Part shown: positions 59,427 to 64,000 of the stretch, piece after piece
Numbering within the stretch: position 1 is the stretch's first letter
Layout: each line of letters starts with the position of its first letter
Origin: Isoetes taiwanensis
Lineage: Eukaryota > Streptophyta > Lycopodiopsida > Isoetales > Isoetaceae
Assembly: GCA_021234155.1 (NCBI GenBank)
Contig: JAJEKV010000091.1
Location: 3,977,501-4,041,500, forward strand
Reading direction: 5' to 3'
Length of the DNA stretch: 64,000 nt
Translations under genes and position numbers: made by a program
The notes under the pieces: generated by a model
Told to the model about the DNA's origin: nothing
Seen by the model: the letters and a program-made list of their open reading frames with translations, nothing else
Databases searched by the model: none

Positions 59427-59505
59427 TTTGCAGATTACTCCAGCTTGTAATTTACCTCTGAAAACAGTCCGTGGGGGTGGAAAGCTGGTTATAGTGAACC
59501 TGCAG
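59427..59505 (+). CDS. SRT1: SRT1-like exon 7 (Rossmann-fold end of the sirtuin core)
   Basis: It starts after TTTCTGGCAG and reads SLQITPACNLPLKTVRGGGK then LVIVNLQ, ending at GTTAGA. The frame is intact. The VNLQ segment lies in the NAD adenine pocket. The next exon (family PKDKKA and downstream C-terminus) could not be found in 59,506-64,000. Confidence 0.95.
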
Positions 59506-60524
59506 GTTAGATTTGCATATTCCTTCACAAGAAACATTTGCATGTGCCTTCTCAGAAAACTTGTCACAAATCGTTATTTCTTGTTTTGTAACCCAGTAAT
59601 GTTGTCTTTGTATGCTTAAGCTAGTCATCTTCCTGTGGCCTAGTGACTTGTCCTTGGCAAAAGGCAGAGGATGGCTGTCCGCGTATCTATTTGGAGGCAG
59701 CCATTTTTACTTTATTAGATCTTTGAAAAATCTTTAGTAGTGGAAGAGCTTTCTGATTGTTATCCTTGGATCCTGATCTGCAGTCTCCGCTAGTCAACAT
59801 CCCCTTTTTGTTTTCTGGATACTGTTTGAGAATGACGACGATCAACTTTAAGAGCATTGTTGATGAAGCTAGCTTGCCGGGGAACTTTGGGAGTTCTAGA
59901 ACTCAAGTTTAGGAGCGTTGTTGTGAAGCGTGCTAGAAAACTTTGAGAGTTTCTAGAACTTGCTTGCTCCATAATTGAGACCTGCAACCTGCATAGTTGA
60001 GAACTCCATTTTGGTGAGAAGGTATATGGGTCTGGCAGGGAACCTTTTTTCTGTACCTTTTTGGCTATTACCTGATAAGATAGATCCGACTAGAAAAGCA
60101 GAAACAGGCAGATTCAAACAAATTTTCTTATTATCCGTTCATTCATAGCCCCCATATGGGTGGAGCTAAATGTTGATAGTGTCTATGAGTTCAATATGTA
60201 TTGAAAGAATAGAGAAAGACAGCTAGAATGAAGCAAGAGCTCGCTAAGAATCCAAGAAGAAGTAAAGTAAAGGTAGGTAATTATGGCGTTTATAGGTACA
60301 TGCCATGTTAGCATAACAGGTGGCATGGTATGCTGAGCCATCATAACAAGAAGATATTGTTAATATCTGGCATTCCCTCTGATGGCCAGCATAGATTGCT
60401 GCCTGAAATGATACGGAACTAGCTTAAATGAATCTAAACATTAAGGAACACCTGCTGTAACTAATGTAAAGTGATTTAAATCTTTGTTTGCAGCATGTAA
60501 AAATTCTTGAGTCTATCCATAGTG
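59506..60524. other. SRT1 intron or downstream region, no gene
   Basis: Non-coding. A short inverted/direct duplication near 59,838-59,960 (GAGCATTGTTGATGAAGC, then GAGCGTTGTTGTGAAGC, each followed by ACTTTGGGAG or ACTTTGAGAG) is visible. No exon was found. Confidence 0.5.
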
Positions 60525-60825
60525 TGAACTTGCCTTAAACGTCTCAAGTCTCCACCACATCTGATGAATCTGAACAGAAAGCGCATGAAGGTTGCTGAGA
60601 AATTGTTTGGGCAAAAGTGGACTTCTAACACTTAAGTTCTTCATATAAGAAAGCAATTTTATCCATAATGTTTTAAACGTAAGTGCCTTAAAGGTATCAA
60701 GTCTTCAGCACATCTGATGAATTTGAACAGTAAGGCATGAAGATTGCTGGGAAATATGTTGTTTGGGCAAAAGTGGACTTTTAATGCTGAAGTTCTTCAT
60801 ACAAGCAAGCAATTGTATTAGTTGG
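60525..60825. repeat. Diverged tandem duplication, about 150 bp x 2
   Basis: Units at about 60,525-60,675 and 60,680-60,825 share CACATCTGATGAAT, GAACAG, GCATGAAG-TTGCTG, TTGTTTGGGCAAAAGTGGAC and AAGTTCTTCATA with many substitutions, so the duplication is old. Confidence 0.8.
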
Positions 60826-61379
60826 TTGCAAAGTATTTAGCGGCAATCAATATTCTGCAGTTTGGAAAGCAAAGGAACAAATTTATCAATGGCCTGTAGC
60901 AACTAAAGAACATCACTTCTTTATCATCTACATCCTTCTAGCTTTGAAAGCAGCACTCAAACTATGCTCTCTTATGCTGCAAACGTAGATTTTCTGGAGA
61001 TCAAGGGGATGCTAATTTAGGAGGAGTTTCACATTTAAGTCTTTCAGGAGTAAAGCTGCTGTTTTACCAGGTGAAAAGGCTTTGGTTACAGATGATAAGG
61101 TAAAGATTACCAGAAATCGAATAAAAATGGTAGAATGCTATTAGCCATAAGTTGGGATATATGCAATGGATTGTATTGCAAGGGATTCCGTCCTAAGAAG
61201 AATAAAGAAGCCAAGAAAAAGCACATCTGATGACTGATTAAAACCTGAAAAAATTGAGCTTGGCAGCTTAGATTGCAATCATAGATTGTGATGTAGAGTC
61301 TCTTTGCATGGCGGGCATTCCATAGAGGCATTGGATCCTTGATTTGGTATACAAATTACACATTTGGGGATTCTACTAT

Positions 61380-62851
61380 CCTCCAACATGAGGTAAGTTA
61401 GGGAATGATTTTTCTTATCAATTTAAGACACAGGCTTTTGCAACTTGGATCTAGGGATGACAAATCAAAAGAAATAAGAGTTATTTACGTTGGATGTAGC
61501 AAAATTGTCATTGATGGATCCACATCCTAAGGATGGGCCGCCAGTAGCACAAGAATCAGGATATGCAGATTGCAAGATGGGCTCTGTGGTCTGGAACAAG
61601 TTACAGAAAAAGAATCATGTACTGGTCCAACATAACAGCTAAAGAGCTATGGCATAACAGGTTAGTGCATTTCCATTTAAAAAATACATCCGTTATATTG
61701 AGAGGGAAAAAATTTGGTGCAAGATTTGCCTAATCTAAAAGATGATCTTCATTGCAATGCTTGTTCTTTTGGGAAATAGTCTGCTGAATGCAGGGCCTCT
61801 AAAACATTTGACAACTGGAGACCTTTCAAAGTTTCACCAAAGCCCATTAGGACTGTCAATGGTTAAATTGTTTCAGGACTTTTCAATTGTTTCAGGTGCC
61901 TCAGAATAAAGTAGCAGAAGACAGGGCTTTACACAACCGGTGACTGTTTATGCAGTCTACCAAAATAGATTAGGACTGAGGCTGTTAGAACATCATGAGC
62001 AGGTCTCTCACTAAGGCTGTTGCAGATATGATGCCTTATAAAGGCCTATATGGTGAAGCCCTGATTTATCACATTTAAGGACGTTTAGATATTTGCCTAT
62101 GCCACTTTATCCTTGAAGGAGGGAGAAGTTGGGTAAAATGCATGTTAGATCTGTTTTGTGGGCTATCCACGTCAGCATGATGGCTCTATTCTTTCCTGTT
62201 AAATTCTCAGCAGGTCTATTCACCTTGTTGAACATCTCCAAGGTACAAATTGTGCCTTGGGTTGGGGAATCAAATTGTACCTTGGTATATAGAAAATGCT
62301 TCCTTGTTTGACCAGGATTAGTCAATAGAAAAACTAACAGTTAAGGCACCATTTTCTTAAGTATTTCCAATAAAGTGACAAAAGAGATGCAGGAGCATCA
62401 AGACATCTTGGAAGTATAGTTTGAAGACTCAAGTGGGAAATTTCAGCCATTTGCTGCATAAGAATCTGAGGTAGGATCCTTTTAAATCTGATTACCCCTC
62501 AGTCATCAAGTGTTAGATAAAGCTCTGCTCAAAGTTTAGCTGCACCTCAACCAGAGTTAAGGAGGTCAGCGTGATTAGAAAACATGCAAAAGTTCCAAGT
62601 GACAATCAGAGTACTACTTAGTTAGTCTTGATATCAGAATCAAGCACCTTGACACACTTCAGGGAATGGTTTCTGGCTCACAATTGGCTTTGTCCTAACA
62701 GAATCAGCTTCATGAATCGTTTGCCAAAATGTTGGCTAGTACCGAACTCACTAGGTTCAAAGAGCAGCTACAGAAGGTCAAATTCCAGCTTAAGGGAGAC
62801 AAACAAATAATAAAGCTGTCAGTTTTAAGCCCATATACGTTTGAGGGAAAG
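61380..62851 (+). pseudogene. Decayed Ty1/copia element, upstream member of a tandem pair
   Basis: Scattered copia signals in order: a pre-integrase-like ELWHNRLVHF (61,640-61,675), then LKDDLHCNACSFGK (61,735-61,778), integrase-like MMPYKGLYGEALIYHI (62,030-62,078), and at 62,700-62,770 SFAKMLASTELTRFKEQLQ, which matches the end of copia RNase H (…TKMLAS/T…). A purine tract (TTTGAGGGAAAG) at 62,840-62,851 abuts the following LTR. RT is largely missing, so it is internally deleted. Confidence 0.6.
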
Positions 62852-63142
62852 TGTTGGGACAATGCGCATAAATTTCCACCTATGTCGACAATGCAAAGTT
62901 AAAGCGAATGTATCACATCACATGTGTTAGCATGTTAATTAATAGTGCAAATGTATCATGTACGTATTGTACATAGTATAAAAAGTAGTCTATGTAGGAG
63001 TTGGCGTGTGGCATTTAGGATGGATAAACTTTCCATTTTGGCCCTGCAGAAAGGTTTTGGTATTTGGACGTCCTTGAATAATATAACTTTTTGGTCGGTG
63101 CTGTCATCTGCGTCTCTTCTTCTCTCCTCCACTAAACTAACA
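62852..63142 (+). repeat. Shared copia LTR
   Basis: About 291 bp beginning TGTTGGGACAATG and ending CTAACA. It has the purine tract of the upstream element on its left and a tRNA-iMet primer-binding site (TGGTATCAGAGC, 63,145-63,156) on its right, so it is the 3' LTR of one copia and the 5' LTR of the next. Confidence 0.75.
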
Positions 63143-63144
63143 AG

Positions 63145-63156
63145 TGGTATCAGAGC
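63145..63156 (+). promoter_or_regulatory. Copia primer-binding site
   Basis: TGGTATCAGAGC, two bases after the LTR, complementary to initiator tRNA-Met. Confidence 0.9.
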
Positions 63157-63437
63157 GCATATGATCCCTGGGCCTCTGCTGGACATCAGCAAGCAAATTC
63201 GTCACAATAAATTGGTGGAATTGTGACGTTTCCAAAAAAGTCTATTACCCAGCCTTTTTTTTTTTGGCTTGTACAAGGCCAAATTTGTTCCTCCTTGTTT
63301 GGCCTGCCCTTTTTTTGGCTCCGCCGTTGGTATCAATTAGAGAATCGTCCAATTTGTTGGACGTCCTCTTCAAACTTATCCACTAAGTACACGTCTGTGG
63401 CAAATCCAGAATTTGGTGACAGAACAGGTTGTGGATC

Positions 63438-64000
63438 ATGGAGAATTCACTGGAGAAAATACTTTCTCAAGACAGATATATTCTTAATGGCAAGAATTAT
63501 AATTCTTGGAAGAATTTGATGGAGCCAGTGCTTGAGGTAAAAGGTCTATGGGAATATGTGAGTGGTGAACACCCAAGGCCAGAATCAGAGACCTCTTACA
63601 GTGACATTGAGGAAGCTTATAATCCCCTCTTTGACGAGGGTCCATTCAGAAGGCGACGTGGAAAGGCACCTGAAGCATCGAAAAGAGAAAGTGATGAACA
63701 GAAAGAATGGGATCAAAGCGATAAACTTGGCACTTGCCTTTCTCAAGATTTACTGTACTGATGAAGTCAGACAGTATATTATTGATGAAAACCTCCCGCT
63801 CAGCTTGGGAGAAGTTGAGGAATCTGTATGAAACAGTAAATGAATCAAGGAGGCAGTACTTGAGAAACAAATTAAATTCTCTGAAATTAAGTGATTTTGA
63901 AAGTGTCACGAAGTTCCTGGCTGAACTTGAAGGCATAAAAAGTCAGCTCCACGGCCATTGGAGATCCGCCAACAGAGAAGGAGTTATTGCATGCTCTTTA
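63438..64000 (+). pseudogene. Copia gag (UBN2/DUF4219 type), runs off the window
   Basis: ATG at 63,438 opens MENSLEKILSQDRYILNGKN and then YNSWKNLMEPVLEVKGLWEY, the N-terminal gag pattern of plant copia. Around 63,710 the frame shifts to LALAFLKIYCTDEVRQYI, and near 63,800 shifts again to AWEKLRNLYETVNESRRQYL and LSDFESVTKFLAELEGIKSQ. Two frameshifts in otherwise good gag. The zinc knuckle and pol are beyond the window end. Confidence 0.85.

Larger units (their letters stand above)
41597..59505 (+). other. SRT1: SRT1-like sirtuin gene (class IV, SIRT6 family), seven exons visible, 3' end missing
   Basis: The product family is an NAD-dependent protein deacylase of the plant SRT1/animal SIRT6 type, acting in the nucleus on histone H3 lysines to repress transcription. 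Exons at 41,597-41,695, about 42,238-42,355, 42,847-42,960, 54,092-54,193, 54,381-54,489, 59,003-59,082 and 59,427-59,505 give about 230 residues collinear with the family, from the N-terminal MSL to VNLQ. Recognisable parts are the FTGAGIS NAD loop, FIISQ-NIDG, the LAELHGN catalytic His, CSSC and CS-x3-C zinc ligands, LGTS-LQITPACNLPL and VIVNLQ. Plant SRT1 proteins carry a long C-terminal region after this, not found before the window ends. Introns are about 0.55, 0.49, 11.1, 0.19, 4.5 and 0.34 kb, most splice sites are GT-AG, and the large ones are filled with transposons. Small indels occur in most exons: either a decaying gene or sequencing error. Confidence 0.88.

Overview
The window is nuclear DNA from a land plant, most likely a vascular plant with a large repeat-filled genome. 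The evidence is one spliceosomal gene with multi-kilobase introns (a plant-type SRT1/SIRT6 sirtuin), Ty1/copia elements primed by initiator tRNA-Met, Ty3/gypsy elements of two kinds, a tRNA-derived SINE cluster and long pyrimidine microsatellites. The species cannot be named from the sequence.

1-21,980: nested Ty3/gypsy material, mostly on the minus strand. A decayed gypsy element has LTRs at about 160-8,759 (interrupted) and 15,027-16,729. Its gag-pol remnant runs on the minus strand from 14.9 kb to 9.7 kb in the order gag, protease, RNase H-like domain, RT, RT-linked RNase H, integrase. The left LTR is split by a separate 6.86-kb insertion at 1,418-8,276, a head-to-tail array of four LTRs and three non-coding internal regions, flanked by one 5-bp duplication (GCCCT). 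A second gag fragment with a diverged LTR follows (16,730-19,710), then a possible non-autonomous relative with a short LTR at 21,454-21,979.

22-41 kb: badly decayed plus-strand repeats. A Ty3/gypsy chromovirus (gag, RT, RNase H, integrase, chromodomain) lies at 33.6-39.46 kb with its 3' LTR at 39,462-41,013. A truncated copy of that LTR is at 24,902-25,838. Another repeat occurs twice (23.49-24.90 and 32.13-33.57 kb). The stretch 25.8-32.1 kb is mostly unassignable repeat-like DNA.

41.6-59.5 kb and beyond: the one host gene recognised, an SRT1-like NAD-dependent deacylase on the plus strand. Seven exons are visible (41,597 to 59,505). They cover the start codon, NAD-binding loop, catalytic His region, zinc module and the LGTS/VNLQ part of the Rossmann fold; the C-terminal exons were not found. 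Intron 3 (about 11.1 kb) holds a LINE-like 3' fragment, a minus-strand copia fragment and a 4.9-kb copia element with both LTRs. Intron 5 (about 4.5 kb) holds a tRNA-Ala-like SINE cluster, a second copy of the LINE-like fragment and a 330-bp pure-pyrimidine microsatellite next to the splice acceptor. Downstream (61.4-64 kb) are two copia elements head to tail sharing one LTR.

Almost every recognisable reading frame, including the sirtuin exons, has small indels. Repeat copies differ mainly in short clusters around CTG/CAG/CCNGG-like sites and homopolymers, while the sequence between is identical. That looks like uncorrected long-read error at methylated sites, so indels here should not be read as pseudogenisation without checking.
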